A stretch of DNA of 64,000 nucleotides, from assembly GCA_004026145.2 (NCBI GenBank), contig CP034992.1, positions 15,045,205-15,109,204 of the forward strand, given 5' to 3'. The translations under genes were made by a program, and so were the position numbers. Origin of the DNA: Takifugu bimaculatus (Eukaryota; Chordata; Actinopteri; Tetraodontiformes; Tetraodontidae). The notes beneath the pieces were generated by a model. It was not told where the DNA came from, searched no databases, and saw only the letters and a program-made list of their open reading frames with translations. This document shows positions 24,422 to 37,679 of the stretch, piece after piece. Position 1 is the first letter of the stretch, and each line of letters begins with the position of its first letter.

Positions 24422-27400
24422 GGGGCGTGGTGAGCCAGTTTCAGCCCCCATTAGACGCACAGAACGTAATCACAGAGAGTACCTGTATAATGCATCGGCC
24501 CTGACACCTCGCACGGAGCTTAGTGGGCAAGATCCATTCCATTAATCACGCAGAGGACATGCAAACATGCTAGCATGTGCAGCCGCATACGCTCATGAGG
24601 ACAGGACATGATGACACTAGCAACTTTAGGCGGGAGGATGTGTTGATTGACTGCAACTTCTCACTGTCCTCTGCATCCCTCAAGGTCATGAAGGTTGTCT
24701 TTAGATGCGCTCCTCCTTCATGTCACTGCTGCCGCGGAGCGGCACGCCACTACTAATCAACTGCTCTGCTGTGTTTTTCTTCTCAGTGCAGCCAAATGGG
24801 GCCACCTGCCACGTGTGCTGGGCCAGAACATCTCTGCAGCCAGTGATGGTTCGCTGTAGCACATACTGGATAACAGGCCTCCAATCTTAACCAGCCATGA
24901 CAGTACATATAATTACTCTGGGCTAATATTAGGCACAACAGCAGCATCTAGCAGTAGCAGACGGACTGAAATGATGGGCAGCTGTGGCAGATGTTACCAC
25001 TAATGCTACCTTAGTTTGGTGTAACTATTATAGCTGGTAAAAATATTACGGTAAAATTTATTTAATATGTTTGGAAAATGTTTTTTTGTGCGAGCTACTC
25101 TATCACCAAGCTAGCTCATCAGTATTAGCATGAGATTGGAATTGATTGAGCTCAAGGATGCTGACAAACAGACGCTTGGGATGAGCACCGATTGCCTGGA
25201 TAACCAAATGGGTTGTTGGTTCTAGAGCAGCAGAATGTCTCTCCAGTCTTCAAGGCTGCCTGGATCAGGTCTGGAACTGACCAAAAGGCCAAATGACCCC
25301 AAACTGCAGCTGATGTAATGGCCTTTCTTTGAGCTGTGACACTTTTCAGGTGAGATCAGCTGCCAGTGTTGCAGCGGGTTGGGAATATTTCCCAAATTGA
25401 CTCAGCACTAAAAATAAAAACACGAAACAGGTGAAGGTGGAGAAGAAATACGTTTTCCTCTTCAAGTTGTAGCAACAAAAGACTCATCTGAGGTTAAACA
25501 GGCAACGAAAGGAAAAGCCTTCATTTGAAACCTTCATTTAAAAGTTTGCAGCAGCAGGAGTCAAAGTTTCAAGGGAGAAGAGGTCAAGACCAAAGTCTGA
25601 TGAGAGATGAAAGCAGAAGGAGCCAGAAGGAGAACCTTCTGGTGTTCTCCTCAGATTGAACATGGATTGAACTGTCTCAATGTTGCACGGTCGGCTTGGA
25701 CACCAGAGAAAAATAAGACTGCTTTCACAGGCGTCGGCAAAGTGCTCAGGAGTTGGCCGTCGAGACTTAAAGTGCTAGAAGCACCTTCACCACCTCCAAC
25801 CTCTTCCAAGCACCAGATTCCAGACCCGGATCGGAGCACCGACTGCGGTCAGATTAGCCTGATTAAAGACCGTTTGACAAGGCCATATACCCACACCAGT
25901 ATAGTTCCGTGGATTTACTGGGACAGTACAAAAAAGGCTAATTGTTACATTTTTAGAGTGTAACAATATGCACCTTATTCAGGTCAATCCAACTTTAGTT
26001 AAGCAGACACTCCCGGTGGACACAAACTCCGCCTCTGTGACCGCGGAAAGTGTGAGGGACACAATGGGACCCAAAGGCATCTGAGGATCAAAGTCAGTAT
26101 CAAAAGAGATGTGCTACAGTATCGCACCATTGTTTCCTGTCCTCTTGCGTGGATTCCGACGCCATTACATCAGCATCTTATGTAAGAGCTGCGATGAAAG
26201 TGGGCTGTGGGGGGGGCATCAGGAGATCGGAACATCAATGACAGCCATGCTAACTCCATTCTCTCACTTGTTTGTTTTCATCCCCACAAGCTCCAGCGCG
26301 TTTGCAGACACAAGGGCGTCCAATTGCAGGTCAGACCAGCCAGTAGAAATGTTGAAAAAAAAAAAAAACTAGAGACACGTTTGGAAGCTCAGGCTGCCGG
26401 GGCTGTGAAAGATTAATGCTGCTCTTCTGAAAACACCAAAGAGGAGATGCCAGAAGTATCCCTTCTCCTCTGAAGAGCTGGCAAAGTTTGAAAAAGAAAA
26501 TGAAATAAAGTGAAGAGCTCAGAGATGCTAGCGGGCTAATGGAGTGTCGACTAAAGCACTCAAGAGATCGAGAGAGAGGCAGAGGTGGGTGTAGAGAGTG
26601 CTACCAAGCCCAAACAGAGTCACTCTTCCAGGATGTTCCTGGCTCTGTTTTCGTTACTTCTCATCTGTCACAAGTCTTTAGATCATGACTCCAATGTAGT
26701 GTTGGTTGAAGACCAGCGTTAGATTTGGGGTCAGCTGGGGAACGAGTTCAACTCACAGGGTTTGATGCTTGGTGGTGGGCGCTAGAGGGCTGACTCCAAA
26801 AGAAACGTTAGCTTATGCGACGTTAGCTCCACCACACAGCTCTGCCGCTCTGACTGAACAGTTTGTCCTCTTGCACGGTTGCCAGGCAGCATCGGATGGG
26901 CTCATTAACAAATGATCAGAAAAGAAGCTGAGTTTCATCTCAGTGGGGACGAGTCTAGTGCAGCTTTTTAGGCTTTTACTCACATTTCCTTCTGCTGATC
27001 CCAACAACATGTTGCTAAAATCACTTAAACTCTCTTGCTAGTGAGAAGCTACAGAAGCTAGCAGGGCTGTGATCGCTGCAGTGAAAACCCTGTTGGGACA
27101 ACTGAAGCCAGCCCACCTCTGCCCACCCTCAAACAGGAGGAACTGTGAATGCTGACAAACACCTGAGTAGGCCCAGTAGATCTCCTCGGCGACTGCTCTC
27201 CGCTGTCTCGACCCGTCGACCGCTGCTCCGTAAAGGCCCGGGATAGTGGCTCTGGACTCAGCTTGGCTTCCTGTCAGAGCTGTTGGGGAGTAGAACACAC
27301 ATTAGCAGAAAGACTGAGCTAGCTGCCATTCAGTTAGGTTAAGCTGCTAGTTTTTATGTTTGAATATAAAGTGTGTAATGGTATAATACCAGTTATTTTT

Positions 27401-28695
27401 GTGGAAGGCTTCACTTTTACCAATGATGCTAATGCAACGTTTTAAACATTGGAATTTGCTTCTTATGTGACCCAGAGAAGTTTCCTGCATTCACACCTCA
27501 AAGCTTTAGGTTAAAGTTTGAATTTTTAGCTCCAACACAAACTTGACGTGGTGGGTTACCAGATGAGGACTGACAGCTTTCGCTACATCAGCAGCTGACA
27601 TTAGCTAGCAGCAATTACATTTTTGGGACAACCACGGCTGGTGCTTTGCTAGCCTGGAATGTTACCTCAATAATTGTTCTGTGTGATGTAAATCTTTATG
27701 TAAGTGCACATTAGCATATGCTGGCAGCCACAGGAGGCACAGTTATATGTCACATCTGAACAAAGCTCAAAGAAAATATTAGTTCTCAAGCCTTTTGCAA
27801 GGCATTGTGGGGGGATGATTAAAAGCCCCCCATCAGTTGTCCTGCGTCCTGTTTTTATTCTTCGGCATGTCAGCATGGCTCCTGCCTGCCAATGCTGATA
27901 GAAGCTCTATGGCCTCTCTATGAATTACATTATTGATTCCCAATACTGCCCAGAACACAAATGGAATTATGCACACACCCCCCTCCCCCATCCTCTCCAA
28001 ACACATCTCTCTTCTGTCTCCAGTTGTCTTTGACTTCTTTCATGAATTTGTCTTTGACTCTGCCCCCCCCCCGCCCCCCCTTCAACCCTCCCATTCTCCC
28101 AAGCATCACCTGACCTCTCTTCCAAAAATGTCACAGTCACGGCACAGCGGAAATGGCAGGTGGAAAGGTCACGACCAGGTTGATCTTCATCCAGTGTCTC
28201 CTCCTCCTCAGTTGGGCTCTTAGCTGTTTAGCTGCTGCCCATGTTGGGCAGCTAACATCATCTTTATTAGCACAAATGCTAACTGTTGTGATTAGCTCTT
28301 CCCTACTGTATCCAGATGGCTTTAACAGGAGATCATCTATGTTAGCATAAGTTTTCTCCTAATCGAGATCAAGTGAAATCACTTTACTGATTTAAATACT
28401 GTAATTCTTCCTTCTTTGAGCTTTAATTGGTTATTCTTGCCAACCTGATCTGTTTATTCTTGAGTTTTATTCCTTGTTGACATTGACTAAAGTGAAAACA
28501 GAGATGAAGGACAACACAGGGGATGAGCAAAGAGAGGAGGAGGAGGAAAAAATGGGATAGAAGGAGACAGCAGAATGGTGGAGGAAAACCTGGGAGCACA
28601 ATGGTCCTGAAGCATGAGGATATGAGGAAGAGGAGAAGGAGGAAGAGGGGGAGTGACACTGAACTGTGATCAGAGTGAAAATGAGAATGGAGATG
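20891..28695. other. Non-coding, includes an AT-rich trinucleotide-like stretch and a T/G homopolymer junction
   Basis: No exon or transposon is recognised. At 21845-21970 there is a diffuse AATAATAAT-rich stretch. At 24388-24425 a T run abuts 25 consecutive G. Open frames of 100-140 codons in the region show no domain motifs. Confidence 0.45.
24388..24425. repeat. T13-G25 homopolymer junction
   Basis: Thirteen T (24388-24400) are followed by 25 uninterrupted G (24401-24425). The exact length may be an assembly estimate, because such runs are hard to sequence. A G run of this length can form stacked quadruplexes. Confidence 0.9.
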
Positions 28696-28731
28696 ATTTC
28701 ATGTTAGCTATAGCTATAGCTAACATGAAAT
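28696..28731. repeat. 36-bp perfect palindrome
   Basis: The sequence from ATTTCATGTTAGCTATAG to its exact reverse complement is perfectly self-complementary with no spacer, centred between 28713 and 28714. Both strands encode the same peptide phrase FMLAIAIANMK across it, as a palindrome requires. A C run (28733-28741) and a (CA)n tract adjoin on the right. Confidence 0.97.
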
Positions 28732-28740
28732 GCCCCCCCC

Positions 28741-28778
28741 CACACACACACACACACAGACACACACAGACACACACA
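28741..28778. repeat. (CA)n microsatellite with CAGA interruptions
   Basis: CA dinucleotides are interrupted by two ACAGACAC phases, directly next to the palindrome and C run. Confidence 0.9.
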
Positions 28779-28789
28779 GTCTCACACAG

Positions 28790-30815
28790 CTCTTTAATGT
28801 CATGGAACTGTCCCTGCAGACAGGCCCCGCCCTTCCCTCTCACCCTGCAGATCATTGATTGGTTGTGGATTGCGGCTGCAGACTGACGCCTCTCGCGCTC
28901 TCCTGCTTGGCTAATTAATAGCCAGTGTTCGATGAGACAAGGTCAGGCAGCTCAGAGGCTAAAACACGACACCTCTGCAGGGACACCACACACATGCAGC
29001 TAATGGACTCCACCCACCAACACCCCACCAGTCCCGCTGCCATAGATCCCGCCCCTAACAGACCACGTCCCAACAGGCCACACCCCTGACAGACTCAAAT
29101 TTAGCCTCGTTCAGATGAGGCATCGTTAGTCGAAAACTCTAGCGTTTGGAGCCTGGTGACACCTGACGACAGACCGACCAGAACTGCTCCAAACCCGATT
29201 AAGGCCATTGATCGCTGCAGTCACCAGCGACTGGCATACCTTGAGTCCTGGACACTTCAGGAGGGGGCCGAGCATTCTGATGGGGGGGTCTTTTCTGTAA
29301 GTGGGCTTGAAGGTCATCACATATGAAACAAGCTAACAGATGGTGCTTGAAGGAGTAACCGCTTTTCTCTTAATAGCTCGCCATCTCCTCATGTGACATT
29401 TCAATATTCACACACTGGTCTTCACCGTGAGGGCTGTTTTTAATGTCCAGGCTGGGTAAAATGTCAGAGCCGTGTAGCTGTTGTGAGGGAAGGAACATCA
29501 TGCCAGCATGGCCCACAGTATCGCTGCGGCCCCGTTTCAGCCCCATGCCGGGTTGAGAGGCGACAGACATCGCAAAGACTGGGTGAAGTCACGGCGGTGA
29601 AGATTTAAATATCAGAAAACAGGTTTTCATTTCATCTTCCAGCCAAACATCCAGATGCCGGTAGGTCTAGATGAAGGGCACAGAAGAACAAAAAGAACAA
29701 CGCTAAGCAGAGGAACCGCTGGTCTTCTGTTCATGCTCAGTGGATCTCTTAAATTCGCAGATACGCGGACGCAGATGTGACCTTCTTGTTTTTGTGCTAG
29801 CTTGCCGCAGGGGCTTGGCATTTAAACTGCAGCCTAATGCCAAATGTGCATTAGAGTCAGGGCTAGGGAAAGCGGGTGTCCGGCCCCCGGGCGAACCCAC
29901 GGTTCGCCACCATCCACTGCCTCGTCCCATGGACTGGACAGCTGCGGGGGTGGATGTGCTGCTCGTGTTCTTTCTACCCATGTTATGCAGGTAAACAGCA
30001 GCCCTGCAAGTTAGGCTGCTGTTGGGTGGACGAAGGAAAGTGTTGTAACAGAGTGAGTGTGTGGCACGATAGACAGACACAGAGAAGAGCGGGTCCAAGA
30101 GCACCTGAAGGAAGAGCAGAGCTCTGGACGAGGAGGATAATGGAATGCACACTTGAGCTGGTGTCACAGCCGAGATAAGCGAGGCCAAGCAGATGAGTGA
30201 TCGTGAATCGATCTGCTCCGCTCGCCGTCACCAAAGGTTTGACTTAGCGGGTCAGCGCTGATTTAATGTGCCTCCAGCAGCCCAGCGCCAGCCTCGCCAG
30301 GACCAACTCTCTTCTTTCATCCCATCATTCCCACGCCATTCCTGTCAGGATCAGCCAGCAGAATTCCACAAATGGAGCTTTGTGACCTCCCACTGATCTT
30401 CCCGTAATGTCTCAGAGCACCGTAGTAATCAGAAAAGTAATAACAATAGTAATAATTATATTTTAACTCCGTTGTCCGTTTCTTCTCCCGTCACATCTCT
30501 GGTGGAAGGCAGCTTGAAGAGCTGGTTCAAGAGCTGCAGGGTGGTGAGGCGGATATTCAGCTGCTTCAGATGGGTTCACACCTTGTTTGAGACGAACCCA
30601 GAAAAAAACCCTCCTGGCCAGTGAGGGGCTAATCCGGAGATTAGGGAGTCTGAACGCCATGTACAGAGCAGAAAGAGAACTGACCAGGGTTGGCACCAAG
30701 TCCAAGGGACAGTGGGAGTGTTTGCTATCAAAGAAGCAAAGGACTCTGGGATACATGGCTGCAACTGGAAAAGGTCAGTGTTCCAAGGGGAGAAATCTGC
30801 TTCAACCTGCTTCTG
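28790..30815. other. Non-coding stretch
   Basis: Nothing recognised. Frames of 80-160 codons (for example minus strand 29703-30188) have no family motif or coherent splice sites. Confidence 0.4.
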
Positions 30816-30818
30816 ACA

Positions 30819-30942
<124 letters not shown>

Positions 30943-31357
30943 GCCACATATGAGACCCAGGGAGAAATGAGGACATGGTAAACCTACCACAGGACCTCGC
31001 ACTCCGTTCTGGTCCCATCACCGCTGACTGAACATGTGTACAATATGATGGATCATGATGAGTCTCCCGCACACACACTTCTACCAGTGTTTAATGGTCC
31101 AATCCCATTGAACCTACATTCAATCTACACATTTCTGGTACAGCAGCACTTATTCAGCGGGTGGGTTATTACCTTCTAATGGAGTTGGTGCTGATCTGAA
31201 AGTTAAATCTGAGATGAATCAGTGAGTGAGTCAGGAGGGAAAATTGATGTATTTAACTTCATCCACTCATCCCAGTGACACTCTGAGGGAGGGAGGAACA
31301 GACAGAACAGCAGAGGAAAGGTCCCTGGAGGTCTGGACCAACACACTTCCCTCAATG

Positions 31358-31501
31358 CCATCCATCCATCCATCCATCCATCCATCCATCCATCCATCCA
31401 TCCATCCATCCATCCATCCATCCATCCATCCATCCATCCATCCATCCATCCATCCATCCATCCATCCATCCATCCATCCATCCATCCATCCATCCATCCA
31501 T
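31358..31501. repeat. (CCAT)n tetranucleotide array
   Basis: About 36 perfect units of CCAT (ATGG on the other strand). It encodes artefactual Ile-His-Pro-Ser or Met-Asp-Gly-Trp repeats. Confidence 0.97.
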
Positions 31502-31504
31502 CAC

Positions 31505-34500
31505 TATTTGTAATGTTACCAGAGCACCAGTCACCCGATGTATTTTCTGATGTTCTGTAATGTATGTGTGACAGCTGGTGGACCGTTGGCTCAAACTCAA
31601 ACACATAGGAGCAGGAAGCACCCTGAGCCTATGTATCTCCAGGAGGACCAACCAATCTCCCGCTCACACAGCCAAGACGCAGGAGGGACGTGAAGAAGAT
31701 GAGGATGGTTCTGGTAGGAATCCACATCAAAAGCCAGTCAGAGTGGGAGGAGAACAAACTGAAATGAAAGCAGGTCCTCCTTGTCCTCCTCTCTCATATC
31801 TTCTCCATCTGGCCTGAGGAATCTGGGTAGACCACCATGTGTGTTCTTTAACAACACATGGAGGCACCGGCTGTTTTTCCACCAACAGGCTGTAGAACTT
31901 ACTCAGATCTGACTCACACCAGAGCTGGTTGGATCCGACCAGCAGTTCTCCTCATGCTGGTGGGTGGGTGGTCTGGATCAAACTCTGCAGGAAAGCTTCC
32001 ATTTAAAGCAAACACATTCCAACTTCCTGCTAGAAGCGTCACATGGAGCGATTGTATGTTTCTGGTTTGATAGCGGGTGGCTGGCATTCTGCTCTGAGTT
32101 AACGCAGTCAAAACTGACCTCCACCAGGAAGCTGGCGCGATTTATCTCCTGAGCTCCAACTTTGAGCCTTTTTGCTAATTGATTACGGTTTATGACTATT
32201 GACTGGTCGGTTAGCTTGGTCACGTCTTGTGGCACCTTGGAAAGGTCAAAAAGGTCAGCTGATGTTGCCAACATCCATTTCTCCAGTGTTCCTCACCCTT
32301 CCAGACCCGGTCTAACCACCCTGGAACTGGAATAAACCCACATTCCCAGTGGTTGTATGAATGTGTCTTTTCACAGAATAAATGGCTTTAGCTTCTGTGC
32401 TGGCAGAGCAGTTTCCTTCACAGTAAATCCAAATATGGTTCAAAAGGAACTTATAGGCAGTAAAGCAGCCACTTTCCTCATCATTTAATGAGAGCGCCAT
32501 AAAAATATTTAAAGAGCTAAAAGTTTAATTTGACTCACATTGACCTGTGCCCAGGTTATACTTGCAGCTTTGATTTGTATTTTATGGTTCTGGGAGCTCT
32601 TTAAAAGTGCTGTTAAACTGGCTGTAGTGACACTAAAGCAGAGAGTTGGAGGTGCAAATCCCAGCATTCTCAGTAAAGCCATCAACTCTAAGGCTGGTCA
32701 GAGCCTTTTAGAACAGACTTTGTTCAGGAGGTGTCGGATGCAGAACTGCGGGGATTTAAACTCCCTTCCATCTGTTTTGTTCTGTGCTGAGTGTGTGAAC
32801 AGGCCGTGTGCAGACTGCAGCTCTGCCTCTTTGTTCTTGCTGCTCCGTTTGATGCCAAACATGCGTTTGAGCCCAGCAGGACCGGCGAACCCAACAGGCC
32901 GGCGGTGGAGAAGTGTAACTAAAACATCCATAAATACCATCCTTCGTTTAAATACAGGAGAGATGAATGCTGGGAAAACTTTTTTTCCATCTGTGGATCT
33001 TTGAAACAGATTCAAAACTCTCCATCTGCCATGAGTGTGTCAATCAGAAGATTCCATGAGTCTAAACTGGCAACATACCCAGAAATTTGCCATTAACTTC
33101 TTTTCTGATGGCAACGAAAATGATTAACTCACTAAAGAAGTCAAACAAAGCTAAACCAGATAAAAAGCAGATCCTGACCAGCAGATCCATCTGTGCACAG
33201 GTACGACGTCCTCTCGAGATGGTCTAGGCCTGTTCCACGCTAGTGTCTTAACACATGTTAGCCTGTGTGTAACGCAAGTCACGTGGCCTAAGTTCAGTTT
33301 TTTAAAGACCAGACAGGCGCATGACCCTGACTTCCCAAAGGTCATTTACAGGCTGCTGTGCTGAATCTAAAAGTCATTTCCATACGGGCTCCAATGGGGA
33401 AAAATATCAGGGCAGGTCCAAATCCTCGGGCCATTGCTGTTATGGCTCCAGGCCAAGAGAATTCATTGTTCTCACCTGGAGTCTCTACAAAGCTTTATTG
33501 GTAAAAAGGTGAAAAACTACATGAAAAGTTGACATTTCATTAATGAGTGTTTATATCCGATGATAGAAACTGCACAGTGTTTAAAAAAAAAAGTCCCAAC
33601 GCTTTGCTGAGCAATCAGCGATTACCCAGCACTGCACCTTTTAATGCTGCCTGATTTCCATAATGGCCCCATGGCGCCCCAGTATTGATTACAGCTTCCA
33701 GCAAACCCTCAAATACCAGCGGCACCAAAACTCAATTTCAGGTTATTGAGCCAATTCTCAGAGATTATGCATACGGAACCTAAGAAAAGAGCCATGAGTG
33801 AGGAAGACGGACAGCGAGAGACAAATTAGAGGACTGGGAAGAGACACGGCTGCCTGGCTAAGTGTAATGAAGGAGAACAAGTTGAGTCTGATTGGAGTGG
33901 AGCGAGTTGAAAGAGGTCCTTTCTCCTGCAGCCGTAGCAACCCACAACTCTGGTTTGAGAAGTTCTGCCCGGCCCACCGGCCCGCTTGTTCTCCCCATGC
34001 TCCCAGTTTAGCACATTTACTTTCCCAGGACTTAAAAGGACTGATGTAGAAAGCAGCATCTTAGCATCTTTTGATATTTGCACATGTGGGACAGAGGTTA
34101 TGTGGGGACTCAAAGGTGCAGTTGCCATAGCGATGACGATGAAGGCCATTAGCGCGTCCGCACCAGAGCAATTGAAACGAAAAGTTCAGGCATTCCTGTG
34201 TCAGAACTCCTCCCCACGGAGACGCAGGAGGAGACCTGGATGAGGTCTTTTTAAAGGATGAGGCGGTCGAAGAGCCAGAACAAGAGCAGCATCATCTCAG
34301 GTTACGTCGTAGCTTCGACCTTTTCGGCCTCCTGTGAACTATGTCCCATCACACAGCTTTTCTCCCTTAACGTGTCTCTGATCTGATATCCTCATCCAGC
34401 CTTGATGAGGCTGTTACTCCTGGGGGGATCTTGCCCTTTGCCCTGGCAACAGGTCTACAGCAGGAATCCTGGGACTCAAACTAAGATGGGAAACCCTGTG

Positions 34501-35119
34501 GTGAGCGCTGCATGGTTAATGAAAATGAAAACAACAACTTACATTTTTTAGTCCAGTCAGCTGGTTGCTGATGTTGGTGACATGAAATAGGCCAGCAAGT
34601 TCAGAAAATCACATGTTGGACATGCATCGATACATTTCCAATAATTATTAGTGTTATTAGTCTGTCCCAATAGATACTGGTGTCCACAAACAGCTGTGTA
34701 ACCAGCAAAGTAACCCCCCCCCCACTTCTCTGGTTCAGTCCATTGCACAGTAACAATGGCTATTGATTGGATGGCACGTAGAAAAGTGGATGAGGGTTCT
34801 ATACCAGTGTGTCATCATGGTTGTCTCATCTTTGGAGATGGACGCCTCTGCGATGACTCGCCGTCAATGACTGAATTTACCTGTCCGTCTTCAGCTGGAG
34901 GTTAATTCTGAAGTTTAGCAGAAATGTGCCAATTGGGAACGTGCTGATGGCATCAGTGAGTCACTTTGGCAACCATCTGACACTACAACCACGCTGGGTT
35001 GAGCTTCTGCTCTGTTTTTAAAACAGGACTCACCCTAAAATACACAGCTGACTTGTTAGTCATTTGATGCTGATCATGCAGCCTTCTGCACCTACTAATC
35101 TCTTACACATCAACAACGT
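31505..35119. other. Non-coding stretch
   Basis: No exon or transposon is recognised. The plus-strand 154-codon frame at 32540-33004 has no domain motif and no stronger support than chance. Confidence 0.45.
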
Positions 35120-35124
35120 CAGAC

Positions 35125-35595
35125 TGTTGGGGTCCAGGGTTCCAGGTTGTGTGTTGCTTGCTTTTTCCTGCAGGGGGGGTGGAGGAGCAGGTAATTTGCT
35201 CCAGCTGGCGCTGCAGGTGAATGCACCTGTCAGCAAGCTCCATCAGCCGCGTATTTAAGGATGAAGCGCCTGTCTGCCAGCTTCGGAGAGTTATTGTATT
35301 TATCATGGTAGATCTGACTCCTGTTTCTTTGTTGTTTTTTGGAACTTGTTGTAATGCCTCTCCCTGCTTTTTTGAGGTTTCCACGCTGCCCTGTTGGAGG
35401 GAAGAACATGCTAGACCTGACTCCCATGTTTGCTCCACGCTGGAGCTCTCTGTGCACCCCGGAAAGCTGGACAAGTGCTTCCTCTGTGGTCCAGGAGGAC
35501 TGTTGAATTGATCTTTTAATAAAGACATTGCTTTGGACATTATTCCCACTGCATTTTGTCTGCTTTTGGGTCCAGGAAAAAGCCGAGACCTATCA
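35125..35595 (+). mobile_element. Solo LTR (471 bp)
   Basis: The unit begins TGTTGGGGTCCAGG and ends GAGACCTATCA, with an exact 5-bp duplication CAGAC on each side (35120-35124 and 35596-35600). A TATA-like TATTTAAGG lies near 35250 and a polyadenylation signal AATAAAGACATTG near 35518, then a T/G-rich stretch, in the order U3-R-U5 expected for the plus strand. The size and 5-bp duplication fit a Gypsy-type element whose interior was lost by recombination. The 148-codon minus-strand frame across it is a shadow. Confidence 0.82.
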
Positions 35596-35600
35596 CAGAC

Positions 35601-37310
35601 TTTCTAAAAAATCTCCATTCAAGATCATTGGACCTCTATATTTTTGAGATCTTTCATAGATATCACCAATCCCAGCATCTCCTTACCCTCACAATCCCAG
35701 CCAAACCCCTGAACTTGACCCTAACATTGTGCCATGTTAGAATTGAAACAGCTTTGAAGTTTTGAGACAGAATCTCCTCATTTTACTTGTAAAAAGTGCA
35801 TCTTTGTCGATATTCAGTAGCATCTATATAAGAACACACACACACAGGGTTCATTATGATGTTGCTGGGGTCGCTATCTAATGTAGTCATCAGAAAAATC
35901 CCAACATACTAATTGGCCTATTAGTTTTGGCAGCAGCCAGTGGGGGAGGGTCCTGCATCCATTACGTCCACTCTGACTGCTAGCCGGCCAGTCAGCTGAT
36001 CAACTGGGGTGTGGAGGATGTGGGTTACAGGAATGAATCAGGCAGCAGTGGCACCATTAGCCAACGAAAAACAATCATCCACACGCTTTCTGCCTAATGG
36101 AACGCCCCCCCCGCCCCTAGACAAATTACTCATAAGTGTGTGAGGAGAAAGCCGGCAGTTTGTATTCAGCTCATGGTCTTTGATGAGCGCTCAGCACCGC
36201 CTTTATGCTAAAGCGCCCTGTCACACACAGAGCAGCTGCACTGGGGTTTTGAGGCCATTTGTCAGAGAGCGTTAAGGCCTTTATTTACAGCTTAGTGTCC
36301 AGTTCCAGCCAGCCAGCCAGCAGCTGAACTCCACAGAGGACGTATTTACTGGCTGTATCCCTGATTTATATTCATTTCATGACAAGCACGACAGGGAAGA
36401 AAAAGAGGCTGCATGCTCGGATCAAAAGGCGATGATGATCTGTTAAAAGGAGTTCTAGCCTTCAGTCAATCGGTGTTATTGATTCTGGATCTGTTTGCTG
36501 TTATTCATGGATTGGGGCTGAGGTGAAGGTGAATAAAAGCAGCCCGAAATCACAACGAAAACAGGAAGTGGAGACGAGTCGCAGCACAAAGATAAATACC
36601 CATGTTTCAATAATTGAGCTGACAGTAAAGAAAAAGGATCTCCTTAGTACAGCTATGGAATATTTAACATATTAGCATATCCACTCAACTGTATTCAACA
36701 TGAAAATTTGTTGAACCAATATTGAAGTTATCTATTAAATATCTCCAAAGCGGCACTTTCAACCAATGCAAGAAAGTGTCTAAAGCTGCTGTAAGGACGC
36801 CCTGAAACCAAAACCACCTGACCTTCTTGTTTCCAGATTCTTTCAGATAAATCAGTTTTTCTCCGAGGACACCACAGCAGAACAGCCCGAGATGAAGCAA
36901 TTCTTCCTCTGGGGATCATGGATGTGGCACTTAATCTGCCTCACATTGACATTTGTCTAAACTTCCAGTCCGGCTGTCAGGATGGGTGAGACCCTCCAAA
37001 GAGCTCCTGGGGACTTTTCACATCTTTGCTTAATTTAACAGCCGTCTGGTCCAAAGCTCTATGCAGCTGATCCAAAAATCATCATCAGCTTCAGGTCTGA
37101 TGAGCCAACAGTGGCCGCTTATCAGCCTTTATTACCAGTTTATCTCTACAAACCAAAGCATAGCTGCGTGCTGTGCTTCACCCCTTCTGGAGATCCTGTC
37201 CTCATCTCTGATGTCTTTTCTGTTCCCCTCTTCTTGGTCCTGAAACCCGTCTTTGCTTTTTGGTGTATTTACATGAGGGTCGTTACCTCTTAAGTGCTGT
37301 CTGACTAAAG
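35601..37310. other. Non-coding stretch
   Basis: Nothing recognised apart from ordinary low-complexity words. Confidence 0.4.
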
Positions 37311-37313
37311 GAT

Positions 37314-37676
37314 CACTGTGTCAGGATCAGGTGTCAGGATCACTGTGTCAGGATCAGGGAGTCAGGATGAGGGTTTCAGGATCACTGTGTCAGGATCAGG
37401 GAGTCAGGATTAGCCTGTAAGGATGAGGCTGTCAAGATCAGGGTGCCAGGATAAGGTTGACAGGATGGGTGTGAAAGGATCACTGTGTCAGGATCGGGGT
37501 GTCAGGATCAGGGAGTCAGGATCAAGGTGTCAGGATCGTTGTCAGGATCAAGGTGTCAGGAATAGTTTGTCAGGATCAGGGAGTCAGGATCAGGGTGTCA
37601 GGATCGCTGTCAGGATCACTGTCAGGATCACTGTCAGGATCAGGGACTCAGGATCAGGGTGTCAGGGTCAGGATCA
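37314..37676. repeat. Minisatellite based on GTGTCAGGATCAGGG
   Basis: About 22-24 diverged copies of a roughly 15-bp unit, with the core GTCAGGATCA nearly invariant and a variable spacer (GGG, CT, AAG). One plus-strand frame reads repeats of Gly-Ser-Gln-Asp-Gln-Gly-Val-Arg-Ile, a repeat artefact. GATC occurs in almost every unit. Confidence 0.92.
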
Positions 37677-37679
37677 TGG

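Noticed and set aside
31203..31651. Open frames of 76-133 codons over the CCAT array
   Set aside because: They translate only the tetranucleotide repeat (Met-Asp-Gly-Trp or Ile-His-Pro-Ser) with short unrelated ends; no gene.
35103..35549. 148-codon minus-strand frame with Gln/Lys-rich product
   Set aside because: It runs antisense across the solo LTR, whose boundaries and signals explain the sequence.
37314..37676. Repeat protein reading Gly-Ser-Gln-Asp-Gln-Gly-Val
   Set aside because: It results from a 15-bp minisatellite being a multiple of three; stops and frame drift follow.
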